A DNA stretch of 64,000 nt from Hyaloscypha bicolor E (taxonomy: Eukaryota > Ascomycota > Leotiomycetes > Helotiales > Hyaloscyphaceae): the NCBI RefSeq assembly GCF_002865645.1, contig NW_020194684.1:1085308-1149307 (forward strand). Reading direction: 5' to 3'. The notes beneath the pieces are model-generated. The model worked only from the letters and a program-made list of their open reading frames with translations. It made no database searches and was not told the DNA's origin. Positions 21,535-33,240 of this stretch are shown piece by piece. Made by a program: the position numbers and the translations under genes. Within the stretch, counting starts at the first letter, position 1; each line of letters starts with the position of its first letter.

Positions 21535-24500
21535 CTATCGTCTCTCTACAAGCAGAACATGCATAGCCGCATAAGCCAACACAATGAAAACACCGCCAAA
21601 GATAGCCAGCTTAACAACATCTGGCCACAGCGCCAGTGTATCGAAGCCAAAGCTACTCAAGATTGTCGCACCAGGGACGGTGATGTTCAGGCCGTACTTC
21701 TTGTCCACGAGCGTCAGGAACGTGACCTCATTGACAATGAGTGATTCAAAAGCATAGTGGAAGATGGAGATGGCTTGCAGCCATAGCATGGACTTGGGGA
21801 TCGCGTCGTGGTTGAGCAACAGGCCGGCGAAGAGGAGGGAGAAGAGCATGACGAGGCTGCCGATGAGGGAGGCAACGCCATTATCTTTGCAGACGATGCC
21901 GATGAAGAGGCAGATGGCGGCGGCGGCAAGGTTGAAGAGGACGAGAATGAGGATGAATTTGAAGAAGTGGGGTGCATCAGGGATGAGGCCTGTCATGGGG
22001 TAGAGGATTGAGCCCATGAGGATTGGTGGGATGATGCGGAGGGGGACGATATCGAAGATAACTTTTGCCATGAAGTAGGTGATAGGTGCGTAATATCCGT
22101 TGGCTCTTTCCCGGACGAAGAGCAATCGTTCTGGAGCGAATACTGTCAAGCTGGACAAGGTACTAAATCCGAACAGCGCCAAGATGAAGAAAAACAATCC
22201 GAGTCGATTCTGGAATCCAGGAATGTCATCTGTTAACCCGTAGAACAGGTATCCCGAGAGAACCGCCAGCAGGATGGCAATAGCATAATGGGTGAGCATT
22301 AGCATCGGATTTCTATAAAGGTTCCTCCATGTCCTTTGTGATAAGATGACGAATTGTCGAAGGTAGCCAACTCTCGCATAACCTCTGCCCATAGTCTTCC
22401 CATTACCATTGCCATCTCCATGGCCGTTCATGCTGCCATTTGCTGTCTGCGCTGTGGTAATTGCCGAGTGGATCTCATCATGGATGTTGCGTGCAATCTC
22501 AGAGTGCTCGTATGCAGCAATCAAGACTTCAAAATCTGTGTTTGTGCCTTGAGCAGGCGGAGGTAAGTTGTCTGGATCATCCAAGACCTGTTGATGAACT
22601 TGGCCGGGTTGCTGCTTCGACAGCCTCAGCCACTGCTGCGGTGACGTTGTGGCGTTGGGATCCAGCGGCGCCTCGTCGGGTTGTGATACAGGAGTTTCCG
22701 CCCCAGTCCTTTTCCTTGTGTAAAGTTCCCTCTCTTGTCTGGCCTTGATTGAGTCTTTTCGCTTGATTCTAGGCTTCAAGAGCGAATCGCTCGGGCTTCC
22801 CACCACACCCTCTTCAATACTTCCTCCAGAGATGCTGGCAATAGATTTAACGGCTCTGGTGCTGCTTGGGCCAGCACTGCTGGTCGTTCTAGTCTCCAGT
22901 CCAGGTATTCCTTCGTCGACAGGTGTGGTAGGAGTACCACCAACATGCATTGTGAGATCAACCAAGTAATCTGCGATATTGAACCCTGGAGGACATGAAT
23001 ATCCGATGTGATCGAAAAAGTCCTGGCATTGAGCAAACTCGCCGGAGTAAACGGTCCGTCCCTTGGCCAAAAGAAGCAGCCTATCGAAAAGGGCCACAAT
23101 GTTAGATCGTGGTTGATGAATGGTGAAGATGACAGTTCGCTTGTACGTCTTGGCCAAAGTGACAAGACACTCGATGACGTTGAATGCATTGTAGGCATCC
23201 AGCCCACTTGTAGGCTCGTCGAGGAACAAAATGCTTGGACTCGTCACAAGCTCACAAGCAATCCCAACTCTTCGCTTCTCACCACCAGAAATGCCTCGAC
23301 CTTTGCCTTCTTCAGACCCGATCAACGAGTCTTTGATTGCAGAAATACCCAATTGCTTCTCTACCTCGTAGACTCGTTGCTCTTTGGCCGCTCTCCCCAT
23401 ATCTCGAGGAAGTCGAAGAAGAGCGCTGGTCATGATGGTCTCATGGACGGTAAGGGTAGGTAACATAGTGTCCTCCTGGTCAACAAAGCCAACAACGCTC
23501 TTGTACTCATTATCATTGACTGTTTCTCCGTTGACATAGAAATTCCCCTGCACATTTCCTCTCTTATTCTTGCGTGCTAGAATATCGAGGAAAGTCGTCT
23601 TCCCAGCTCCTGAAGCTCCCATGATGGCAAGAATCTCTCCTGGGTGTGCCATGCCTTGAATATTGGTGAGAATCTGCTTCCCATTCAAATTGTACGAGAC
23701 GTTCTCGAAGTACAACGACGCAGGTTTGTGGTCTGCCATCAGCTTGAGGCTCTCATCGTCAGACTCATCAAGATGGATGGGGCCGTGTTTAAACTGCCTT
23801 CTCGACAAATACCAGACAATCAGGATGACAGCAACCACAAACAGCGAGGCACCAGAAATAACTCCCGCAATCAAAGGCGTGTTGATCCGCTTTACGGGCC
23901 GCTCGAATCCAGGAACATCAGTCTCGTAAAGACATTCCCCAGATTGGCAGTTAAGGAAGATACTGGGGTCCCCGAACATCTGATGAATAATCGCGTCCAT
24001 CTCCGGTTCTTGGAATCTGCAGTCGTTGATCCCACCATCTTTTTGAAGACAATTGAATTCTGCTGGGCCCTTGATTGACAGATCCAAAAACTCGGTAAGA
24101 TCCACAGAGCCGTTCTCGCCACACAACATCCGATCCGGAATACATTTGCAGTTGATATGTTCACACTTGTAATTGGTGGAATTCTGGTCGTAATCGTTGG
24201 CGTTGCTCGAAGTGCAAGTATTCAGTTCACAGTAGAAAGATTCTCTGTGTTCCACCCAGACTAGAATTTATTGTCAGTAAATGCCACATAATCCTCGCCA
24301 TAATCCTTACACTGGAAAGCGCAGGTCGCGTCTTTGGCATTGCAACTGAACGTTACTTGAGGCCTCCTTCCATCCAAGAGACTGAGAATATTCTTGTTTG
24401 TAACATCGCACATCTGGTAATTTTCGTGTACGACCTCTCCGTTTTGGTAGCAGACTCCCCCGTCCTTGGTCGGCATCATAGCATTACAAGCTTTATTCTC

Positions 24501-24961
24501 CGTGCAAACATTACAGTTAATTCCCGTCCACCCCTCCTTGCACTCGCAGTAGTCGCCTTGTCGCATCGGTCGGTCATGCTGCTCATCTGCTAAAGAACCG
24601 CACACTGCATTCCCATCAGCATTTGTTCTCTAAGGTGGGGTATCGGCGCATCCATACCAGGAGCTAAACAATCATCTCCGCCATATCCAGCAGGACAGGA
24701 GCATTTGCCATTATATTGATTACATTCGGAATATTGGCCGCAGGTGAAAGCAGGAAGGAGGCAATTAAAACTATCTTCTATCAGTACATTTTCTCTCTTG
24801 GGTGGAATAGTGTCATACCATGGGGGGCAATCATCTGGCCGATCATCCATCAAAGACAGCTGTGCGCGTATCATATCGATGGACGAGTAATTCGAGTATC
24901 CGTAGGTTGTCCATGCCAGCGATAAGCCTGCAAGGACCGCGGTCCCTAGATGTCGGCGCAT
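21535..24961 (-). CDS. ADP1: ABC transporter, ABCG half-size type with EGF-like N-terminus (Adp1-like)
   Basis: The protein is 1,107 aa from three exons: 24961-24658, 24604-24311 and 24260-21535. The introns are 53 and 50 nt, and splicing restores CLAP-VCGSLAD and [13 protein letters not shown], the expected family sequence. Order of parts: signal peptide ([18 protein letters not shown]), Cys-rich EGF-like repeats ([24 protein letters not shown]), a membrane segment ([18 protein letters not shown]), the nucleotide-binding domain with Walker [10 protein letters not shown], signature [10 protein letters not shown] and Walker [14 protein letters not shown], then a Ser-rich linker and a six-helix membrane domain. 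This layout matches yeast Adp1, whose substrate is not known. It is divergent from an aminotransferase gene with a 558-bp shared upstream region; no functional link is implied. Confidence 0.93.
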
Positions 24962-25519
24962 ATCGATGATCTTGACGGAGTTGTGAAGCTTGTAGCTCAA
25001 GCACTGCTGGCTAAATGTTCCCCGACAACGAGCAAGATGAGCTGCAGGAGAGGATGAGGCTACTGCGAAGCCATCAAGGAGTGTCGGGCGACAGGGCGGC
25101 GTGCTCGCAGCAGCGTTCCGAGCTGTATCACAAGGAGGGTGATATTGACTCTCTTGATTGAGGTGGCGGAGGTCGGGTGAAGGTGAAGATGTGGTCAGTT
25201 TGCACTGAATGATGAAGACATGTGGTAGCGATGGCGGCCTTGGAGAGGTCGTGGAAATCGACAGGGGTCCGCTGCGGCACGACAACCAACAGCCAACGGC
25301 CCACTGCAGCCAACATCGATTGAGGGGTCGCTTCTTATGACGAACTCCTTCGAAAAGATGCAAACTACCTCCTTTTCAACCTCGAGGTTAAGCTTTCACA
25401 TTTAACAAGGTCCGTTCTGCAAAGCACAATGGCATCCAGATCCAAGCCAACGAGTTTCCCTCTGCAGCACCCTGACTTGCAGCCTCGTCCAGTATACCGA
25501 GGCACGTACATCAGCAAAC
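24962..25519. promoter_or_regulatory. Divergent intergenic region, ABC transporter / aminotransferase
   Basis: This 558-bp stretch separates two head-to-head start codons and so contains both promoters and leaders. The minus-strand open frame up to 25363 is continuous with the transporter exon but lacks conserved sequence and a signal peptide, so I treat it as leader. Confidence 0.5.
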
Positions 25520-26889
25520 ATGGTGAAGATTGAGCCTTTCGAGGTCGAGCAAGTGAGTTATATATCCTCATCCTACACATCACTGACAATTTGTAGTGGA
25601 TGGACAAATACGAAGTCACACCGGGAGTTCTCAACATCGCCGAAACTTGCGTAGCATCAATCTCTATCGACGACATCATTGCTCTCTGCGAAGATCCCAA
25701 TGTCCCCCATCCCATAAACACCAGCACAAAGCTCACTTATGGAGCAATCCGAGGATCTCAAGCTCTGCGAGAGCGTCTCGCTTCACTCTATTCCGCAAGA
25801 GTCTCCTCCCCTCTCTCGCCAGATAACATCCTCATTACGCCCGGCGCGATTGCTGCGAATTTCCTCCTCCTCTACACCCTCATCGGCCCCGGCGACCACG
25901 TAATATGCGTGCACCCAACATACCAACAATTATATTCCGTCCCCGCGAGTCTTGGTGCAGAAGTCTCATTGTGGAAATTGAGGAAAGAAAGGAATTACAT
26001 ACCTGACATCGAAGATCTGAAAGCCTTGGTAAAAGAAAACACAAAGATGATAATAATCAACAATCCCAACAACCCCACCGGCTCCACGATTCCAAAATCC
26101 GTCATCCAGTCTCTTATTGACGTCGCTCGCGCGCAAAATATAATCATATTATCAGATGAAGTCTACCGGCCGCTCTACCACGGCATCTCGCCCATCGACC
26201 CCGTACGTCCCAATCCCCACTCCAACTAAGTCTCTTAAACATTACATTTCTCGTCTCGTCTCGTCTCAACCCACCCTAATCCTCCCTCTCCCCTCCTTCC
26301 CTTACCCTCATAAACCCACAACTGACTCATCACCTAGGACTTCCCTCCGTCCCTAATCTCAATGGGCTACGAAAACACCTTAATAACAAGCTCAATGTCC
26401 AAAGCCTACTCCCTAGCCGGCATCCGCCTCGGCTGGATCGCCTCTCGCTCCCCCTCCCTCATCGAGGAGATCGCCTCAGCGCGAGACTACACCACCATCT
26501 CCGTCTCGCAGCTCGACGACGCCGTCGCCTCTTACGCATTATCCCCCTCCGTCCTGCACTCGCTCCTTGCACGGAATATCCAACTAGCGAGAACTAACAT
26601 CTCTCTCCTCTCCACCTTCATCTCCTCCCACCCCCAAACTTGCTCATGGGTAAAACCAACCGCCGGCACCACCGCGCTTGTTCAATTTAAGAAGAAAGGG
26701 GAGGTAGTAGACGATGTAGCATTCTGCAAAGATCTGATCGCAAAGACGAAAGTGATGTTCGTTCCTGCATCGAAGTGCTTTGGCGAGGAGTTCAGGGGGT
26801 ATGTGAGGATTGGGTTCGTGTGCGAGACGGAGGTGTTGAGGGAGGGGTTGGAGAGGCTAGGGACGTACGTGAAGGAGGAACTTGCTTGA
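25520..26889 (+). CDS. PLP-dependent aminotransferase, class I/II
   Basis: The protein is 396 aa from exons 25520-25552, 25597-26202 and 26338-26889, all phase 0. The first exon codes only MVKIEPFEVEQ. The fold-type I pattern is clear: the TYGAIRGSQALRERLASLY start of the large domain, the cofactor-binding loop TPGAIAANF, NNPNNPTGS with the Asn that contacts the cofactor, LSDEVYRPLYHG with the conserved Asp and Tyr, and the Schiff-base lysine in SSMSKAYSLAGIRLGW (about residue 235). The C-terminal RIGF supplies the carboxylate-binding Arg. The last intron (135 nt) is longer than the others here. The substrate cannot be told from sequence; relatives include aspartate-type and capreomycidine synthase-like enzymes. 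Confidence 0.92.
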
Positions 26890-27197
26890 GTGCCTTGTAA
26901 GTAGAGATTCTGCAATTCAAGATCTGAGCAGACTTGTTTCTTGCTGTAGTCATGATTTTCTTGCACGAGTGAAGGTGGGAACGAAAAGTTGTACAAAGTT
27001 ATGCTCTCAGCTCTCCTTACAAAGAATGATTCTCTCACTTTCATTCCATGAGCATTCATACAAGTACCAATCCAGTCTTTTCAAACCCGCCATCTTGATA
27101 GAGTTAACGCCCTGACATTCAGTAAAGTCAGGGCCTGAATTTCGCTTCCCTGAACCCTTTCGGTACGTTTGGAAGCTTGGATATTCCGGTATCCCGA
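26890..27197. other. Convergent 3' intergenic spacer
   Basis: A spacer of about 308 bp between the aminotransferase and the minus-strand secreted-protein gene. It should contain both 3' UTRs. No gene is seen. Confidence 0.5.
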
Positions 27198-28281
27198 TCA
27201 AACTTTGACTGGTACGGAGGTGCTCGTACGCTGAGCAAGCTTATTGAATGGTTGTTTTTGCCAACAGGTGCCATTCGCGTTGGCAGACTCGCATTGCCGT
27301 GTGCTGGGGTTATACATTTGATTTGGAGAATAATTTTTTACCGAGCCGAATCCTGTAAAGCCAGGAGCACACTCGACGTAGGAGATGCAATCACCCCCAA
27401 TAGCGGCGCTACAGGTTTTAAGTCCTTTGCGTTATTTTTCTCCATTGGTGTGATACATGGGATCGCTGCACGCTTTAGCGGAGACCGATGCCTTGTCCAG
27501 GGTCTATGGCCCGCCCAGGAAGGTGATGTCCTTGTTGCTTCGCACTACATGTGCCCGAGCTGCCCCTAATTTCACACCTCCGGGTCACACTGTTGAATTC
27601 GGTAGCATTGGGTCGCTGTGGGCAATATCTGAAATGAGCGTGCGCCTTTTTGAATGAGACCGACTCTATCATCACACACTCGACGTAGGCACCGCAATAT
27701 AGTGAGTATTTGCACCCTCCCTTTACTTTGCATCCTTCATCTACCTCGGGGTTGGTTTTGCAAAATGTTTTGGTTGCCCATTCTGTGGATAGGATCGCAC
27801 CCCTCGGTCCATCTCGGATGACTAGATCGCGGTCCCTTGCAGCGAGGCGCCGCCCCCAATGTGTTGGCCTCTTCCAATTCTCGTAATAACTACAAGTGCC
27901 CTCCGCACCTTTGGGCTCGCATTTCCTGGTGAGAGGACTGAACTCCGCAGACTCAGGAGATCCGCCACAAGAACGCAGACGAGCTTTCGCAGTCTTCTTG
28001 CTCTTTTTCAAAGATCCCTCGTCCATCACACACTGAACGTAAAAATCGCATCGGCTGAGGTTGGCGAAATGGATGGGGTAGAAACATGTGCCTGCTGCTC
28101 TGCATCCATTTTGGACCTCGGGATTATTGTTGGAGCAGAAGTAATCTTTGTCTACGAACCAACTCCAATCGTGCTCGTTGGTAGGAACTGCAGTGTTTGT
28201 AGTGACAACGGCTGTGACGGTGCTGAAGAGAAACGCGATGATGAAGAGAAGAGGGAAAGCGAGTCGAATGGAGCGAGCCAT
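27198..28281 (-). CDS. Secreted Cys-rich protein with three related modules
   Basis: Two exons (28281-27486 and 27424-27198; 61-nt intron) give 340 aa. A clear signal peptide opens the protein (MARSIRLAFPLLFIIAFLFS, cleavage probably after TVTA). Three modules follow with a shared Cys pattern. Module 1 contains NNPEVQNGCRAAGTC, DFYVQCVMDEG and EFSPLTRKCEPKGAEGTC. Module 2 contains TNPEVDEGCKVKGGC, GAYVECVMIES and EFNSVTRRCEIRGSSGTC. Module 3 is shorter: CISYVECAPGF and YNPSTRQCESANANGTC. The tail is basic. The layout recalls chitin-binding-like or other disulphide-rich extracellular modules, but I cannot assign a family. A role outside the cell, including host interaction, is inference only. 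The splice site for exon 2 (CAAAG acceptor) is the weakest part; it was chosen because it restores module 3. Confidence 0.78.
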
Positions 28282-29087
28282 GGTGACGACCACACTCAGC
28301 TCTGCGCCTGAGTAGCAGTCAAAGCAATGATTTGGGACTTTGACACTTCCCTTGATGAAAGAAGTTGCCTTTACACACGAGGTTGCGAGTCGTTGGTGCG
28401 ATCGTAAGGATGACTTAGATTGATATATCGACTCGACCAAAGATGGTGTTGCATTTATGATGGAAAGGATTGGTTGATGAATCGATGCCTGTGTGAGTAT
28501 TGTGATGTAACGTTAATAATCTTGTTGTGTTGAGAGAGGAGATAGGACGGGAAGAAAGGGCGTAGCAAGTAAACAAGGCGACCACGAGCTCGGGAGGAAG
28601 GTGCCCTGAAGCCGACTCACCATGTCAGCGATTACCATGCTACCTGCCCTTCGATTTGAAAAGAGAAGAGAATGCTTCATAACAACGAAATGATCTCAAT
28701 TTCTCTGCTCTAGCTTGTTTTCCGGAAGTGAATTGATGAAGGTGGTCGTTCGCCTAACGAAGTGAGGACAAATATCTAATGGGTCGGTCTATTCCGACAA
28801 GCAATTTTCTCGTCAACAATCAGAGCTGTGTACAGGGTGTTGGAATTCACCAGCTCACCAATGCCAGTCAGCGACCACTAAACTTCTGATGTTCGAGATA
28901 TTCCATATCACAGCTTCCCATAACTCCCAGGCTCCTTACTCTATATCTTTGCAAACCGCCTTGAACTCCACTACGGGAAGATCACAATCGCCAAGTTTTC
29001 AAATTGCTTGCCCTCGTAACCTCGATCTTCTTCCCTCGGCAGCTATGCTCCCACTCATGTCCTTCCACCTTCCTGCAAAGCATCGGC
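28282..29087. other. Promoter side of the secreted-protein gene and 3' flank of the regulator
   Basis: An 806-bp spacer between two minus-strand genes. No coding exon is seen. The right part overlaps the regulator's 3' UTR and the left part should hold the secreted protein's promoter. Confidence 0.45.
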
Positions 29088-30521
29088 CTACATCTTCACC
29101 TCCCCAGCCGAGACCCACCCCACCTCCCTCAGCGGCCACTCAATCCACGGCAAATGCTGCTCGTTGATCAAAGGATAAATCCTCGACATCAAATGCACGC
29201 TAAAGCCCTCTAGAAACCAATGCCTTTTCGTATCAACCCGATGCGGCACGGCCGCAAAGAAAACCATAATCACCAACGCCTCCTGAGTCTGTTCCTTTAA
29301 CAGAGCCAGATACTCATCACTGATCCGGTGCGCCCAGATGTACACATCCGCTGCTTCCAGAGTATCCAGCGGTTGGCTGTACACCACACGGAATGCCTTG
29401 TGGAGTTCGTCTATTGCCTGTCTATAAGCCTCTCGTTTCCAGCCATCTGCAGTTGTCTCACAGATTCTGGAGAGGAGTTGAGTCAGGTGTTCCGCTTGCG
29501 GTACCTCGAGGCCCTCGTCTGCGAGCTGATTCTGGATCTCCGAACGCTTCGCGCCGGCCGCGAACATGGGCCCAAGGGGTCCGGCGAACAGTCTCTCATT
29601 TGAGTATCGGATAATTGAGTAAGTTTGCCGCGAAAAGACGATCCATTCTGAAATACCTGCGTCGCCGAGGGTGCTTGCGAATGTGTAGAGAAGAGTGAGA
29701 CCGGAGAAGATGTAGGCTGCGGAAGTGTTCCCCTCCTCCAGTTGCGAAAGAGCAGGGGTGGCTTTCCGAAGCCCCTCCTCGTGATGAAAGGTTGCTTGTG
29801 GGAGGTATCTGTCTCTCATTTCGGGCTTGAGGTATGCAAGGTGGAGGGCAGCTAGGGCGAGAATGCCGTGCATAACGAAGTCGTGAGAGAAGCCGAGTGC
29901 AGGGACATTGATTGACCATATTCTGGCCATTTTTGGATCGTTGTGGATTTTGAGACATGTTGAAGTAACAAATTGATGCATCAGCTCTAGATCTAGGATA
30001 TTAAGTGGTGCTACGGCACCAAAGCCAATCTTGATCGTTTTGTCAGAATTTTGAGAAGGTTTCATGAAAAAAGTTGCTCACAGAAGTAGCTGGAGACACA
30101 GGTGCAGCATTCGAAGGGGCATACTCGCAGGTGAGTTCATGATGGATACACTTCCCGCAGGAGGGTCGACCTTCATCACACTAGCCGCAACCAACCAAAT
30201 CAGCACGGAAAAATTCAAACTCGTAAAGACATGTACAGAATATTTGACGAAGAATAGAAGCAGAGATATTTATTGTGATCAACCAAAAGATAGGAGATAC
30301 CGATCAGCTTGATCACGTTTCATCCCATTCGTCATCGGACGAGAACTTCGTCAAAGATATTTGCTGACCTTCTGCGAACGGAATTAGCGATTTTTTATCT
30401 CCTTTTACCCTGAAATACTTACAGTCTTTCTTCGTTTGCAAGTCAAACATCCCGACCTCGTTTTCCGATGAGGACGTCGTTTATGCGGTTTGACCCCGCG
30501 ATCCGCCTCTACGGCGCTCAT
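29088..30521 (-). CDS. Zn2Cys6 transcription regulator with apparent 3-nt microexon
   Basis: A fungal binuclear zinc cluster factor of 380 aa. Exons: 30521-30423 (MSAVEADRGVKPHKRRP, then GCLTCKRRKT), 30371-30369 (AAG, one Lys), 30180-30082 (CDEGRPSCGKCIHHELTCEY) and 30029-29088. Without the 3-nt exon the spacing of the cluster would be C-x2-C-x5-C; with it the canonical C-x2-C-x6-C-x5-12-C-x2-C-x6-C is restored. Introns are 51, 188 and 52 nt. The last exon is the fungal_trans_2-like regulatory domain (NILDLELMHQFVTSTC, GILALAALHLAYL, GLTLLYTFASTLG), close to sterol-uptake-control-like factors. Targets are unknown. It lies 0.8 kb from the secreted Cys-rich gene in the same direction. The alternative, a single long intron and a five-residue spacing, would probably not bind zinc normally. 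Confidence 0.82.
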
Positions 30522-31483
30522 TTGTACGATCTCGGGACTTGCCCGGTCCCTAGCAGCTACAGGAGAATACTAGAAGAGATGAGGAAATAGCCAATGAGTA
30601 CAGCAGCCACTGCTCGATGGTACAGATGTATGGACGCTTACACTGTGCTGCTTCCAGAAAAGTTTGATCGGCTAGATGGCGGATTTACCTCGGGCAAGGG
30701 ATGCGAGATATACGAGAATACGAAGCCTGGCCGCGTGGTTCCGCAGCACGAGATATTAGCGCATGGCAAGCGGGGGTTCTGATTCGAAATAGGGGCATCC
30801 GTTGCCCAGGGTAACCCCGCAGCAGACTCAAATTCAAGCTCAAAGTTTCATCCTTCTTTTAATATCGATCAAGTCCCTAACGAAGACAGGCTCTTCCCAT
30901 CACCTGCACGGACAATGCGAGAATAGCAATACCAGTTCCATATTCACGCATTGTCTGTGGAATGGGGCATTTGTTCAATCTGCATAGTCAATTGAAGTTG
31001 GCGGAAATGATTGTGGGGCTCCTTTCTGGCCCCTTTTTCTTCTCCGTCAATTTCAATTTCCCACCTTGTCTTTCTTCGTCGAGCCTGTTCAACCTTTGCC
31101 AAAGTCACCATCCTCGATTGGCTGGATGGAGTCTTTGGGACATGCAAGGAACACTTTTCTGGCCCCGAAGCTCATTGCGGGCTGAAAAAGTCATATTTCT
31201 GGACATGGACCGGGCCATTTCCGGCCTGGCACTACCAGTCGTTCCTTCCTTTGAAATACAATCCAGGCTTGAGCAATGTGAGATTGAAGATGGAGAAGGA
31301 TGAAAAAGACCTCGAGGCGGGGTACTTGCTTAGTCATTTCTGGCAGGGGTTCTGTGGTTCTCCCATCGAGTTCAGGTAAGGCTGTGGGATTTCGACAACA
31401 CCGTCCTGCTTCTCTGATGACTTCCCAGAGAATCAGGCTATGAATAGTCGAACCTCATTGACAAAATACCCCAAAGATTGACC
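30522..31483. other. Intergenic region with a possible small two-exon gene (31011-31446, +)
   Basis: An open plus frame at 31011-31376 ends in a consensus donor (CAG|GTAAGG at 31377). A possible acceptor (CCCAG) lies about 55 nt downstream and would give a short last exon ending ESGYE, about 127 aa in all. It contains FWTWTGPFPAWHYQSFLPLK and HFWQGFCGSPIEFR, which look protein-like but match nothing I recognise. Support is weak. The rest of the region appears non-coding. Confidence 0.3.
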
Positions 31484-32714
31484 ATGGATTCCATATCCAT
31501 CACAGCAACTTGCATCGGCCTAGCCTCGACCATCACCCGCACCTCTCTCGTCGTGATCGGATTCGTGAAGGATGTCCGCGCAGCACGTAGCGACCTGGAC
31601 GCCGTCTCTCGTGAACTCGTCTCCCTGAAGACTATCCTCGAGCTCCTCGCAGACGATGTCAATGACTCCACCACTCAGTCGGTTCCGCAGACGTTGCAGA
31701 AGCAGATCGCCGGCATAGTCACCAATTGTACCGGCGTCGTGGTGGATATTGAGCAGACGCTGGAGAAGCATGAGGGGGGTAAGTTGAACAAGGCTGCGAA
31801 GTGGGTTGCGAGTGGTAAGAGGGATGTTGCAAAGTTGCAATTGAGTTTGGAGGCGCATAAGTCGGCGCTGGAGATTGCGTTGGACATGGTGACTCTGTAA
31901 GTCCTCAGCCTTATAAAGTAAATGGAAAGTCGCTAATTCTCTTCTCAGTACGTTGGCCCGAGAAATCAAAGCTGACACTACAGAAATCCTCAATGACACG
32001 TCTGCGATTAAAGAAGATACAGCCCAGATTCTGGCTGAGATAGTTCGATTGCAGGAGCAGTTGCCGCGAGACGGGAACCAGCGCAGTGCGGGGTTTATGC
32101 TGGATAGGTACCTCGATAACCTTACGAGTTATGCCGAGACGGTGTGCGACACATACTTAGACGGAAGTGATGGGTCGAGGCCAATATCTCGAGCAGGGAG
32201 CAGTGGTGAAGACGGGCCAGTCAATGAAAATGAGTCTGCTCTCCGAGTAATCTCGCCTTCACTCTTAAAGCTAGATTTAGAGAACTATGACGAAGGGAAA
32301 GAGAGGGAGGCTGCCGTTGCCCGTTTAAAGGCACTCGAACCACGAGTCAAGTCTACTCGAACCGAGATTGAAGCTTCTAAAGCCCGTGAAAGAGAATTAC
32401 AGCGCCAATTGGAAGCCCTCGACGATGAAAGGGAAAAATATGATCCCTGTGCTAGTGCCCAAGCAACTCATGATTTAAATGGCCAAACCAAGACGGACGG
32501 CACTCTCCATCCCGCGTTTCAATTGAGCTTTGGCATAATAGAGGCGCCCGCGTCGGCGATTCCGTGTATGGCGATTCCGTGTACTGAGACCGTGGAAGAG
32601 TTCACTGAAGCCGATTCTCATGCCCCGAATAAGTTTACCGATTTCCTGCGAGAGCGTGAAAAGCAGCGGAAAATAAACTGGGCTGAAGCGCTCAGAAAAG
32701 ATGAAAGCATCTAG
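31484..32714 (+). CDS. HeLo-like N-terminal domain protein with coiled coil, probably truncated
   Basis: Two exons (31484-31896, 31949-32714; 52-nt intron with CTAAT branch) give 392 aa. Residues 1 to about 140 match the fungal Helo_like_N pattern: MDSISITATCIGLASTITRT, then VRAARSDLDAVSRELVSLKT. This is a helical bundle found at the N-terminus of fungal STAND/NLR-like and incompatibility-related proteins. It is followed by long helical, charged coiled-coil sequence. The annotated stop (TAG, 32712-32714) is not a natural domain end: the next frame carries on as coiled coil for over 100 codons, so the gene is probably truncated by a one-base shift. No NACHT, NB-ARC, lipase or repeat domain is present. 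A cell-death or self-recognition role is known for some relatives and is only inferred here. Confidence 0.75.
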
Positions 32715-33240
32715 AACGTACTAGTGACAAAATTCGAAATTCTCTAGAGGAAAAACAGCAGTCCTGTGAAGTCCAATTAAAGGACATGCACGACCAGCGA
32801 GAGATTAGCATAAGTCGGTGGAATTTTGCTAGGTATCAGGAAGGGAGCGACACGGCCTTACTGCAGAATCTGAAGCAACGAGGAGAGCTTTTCGAGGCCC
32901 TGCAGAAGCTTCGGAGGGAACAGCAAAAACTTCGTGAAGCCCAGGCAAAGCTTTCGGGTGAACAGGGAGTGATCGCGGAGTCATGGTCTGCGCATACTGC
33001 AGACACCAAATTCGTTGGACATGAAAGCAAAGAGAGAGCTCAGTCCCTCCAAAAATGATCTGAGGAACAGGTGGGCCGTAACAGAGCTGGTACGATTTTT
33101 ATCAGGAATTGAGGCCGCTTGGCGAGGTCCAACGAAGGAATGCAAATGCCCTGAAAGATATCCGGAACGATGTTAATTTCCCTTACCGGTCCTACAAATA
33201 CAATCCTGGGGACCTGCCAACGCCTTCGAATCAGTGACGT
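32715..33240 (+). pseudogene. Decayed 3' extension of the HeLo-like gene
   Basis: After the stop at 32712-32714, a shifted frame is open from about 32711 to 33058. It reads as the same type of coiled coil (LEEKQQSCEVQLKD, GELFEALQKLRREQQKLREA, EAQAKLSGEQGVIAESW). It is stopped by TGA at 33056-33058; another frame then stays open for about 115 bases. At least one frameshift and one nonsense codon separate these from the intact upstream part. A sequencing error could explain the first break but not all of them. Confidence 0.6.

Noticed and set aside
24605..24657. Reading straight through the first ABC transporter intron
   Set aside because: The frame ends in a stop and spoils the EGF-like Cys pattern; splicing 53 nt restores CLAP-VCGSLAD.
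24590..25363. Longer N-terminus for the ABC transporter starting at 25363
   Set aside because: The extra 134 residues are low in conserved character and would bury the obvious signal peptide that starts at 24961.
25365..25736. Minus-strand 123-codon frame upstream of the ABC transporter
   Set aside because: It overlaps the first exons of the aminotransferase in antisense and has no coding features of its own.
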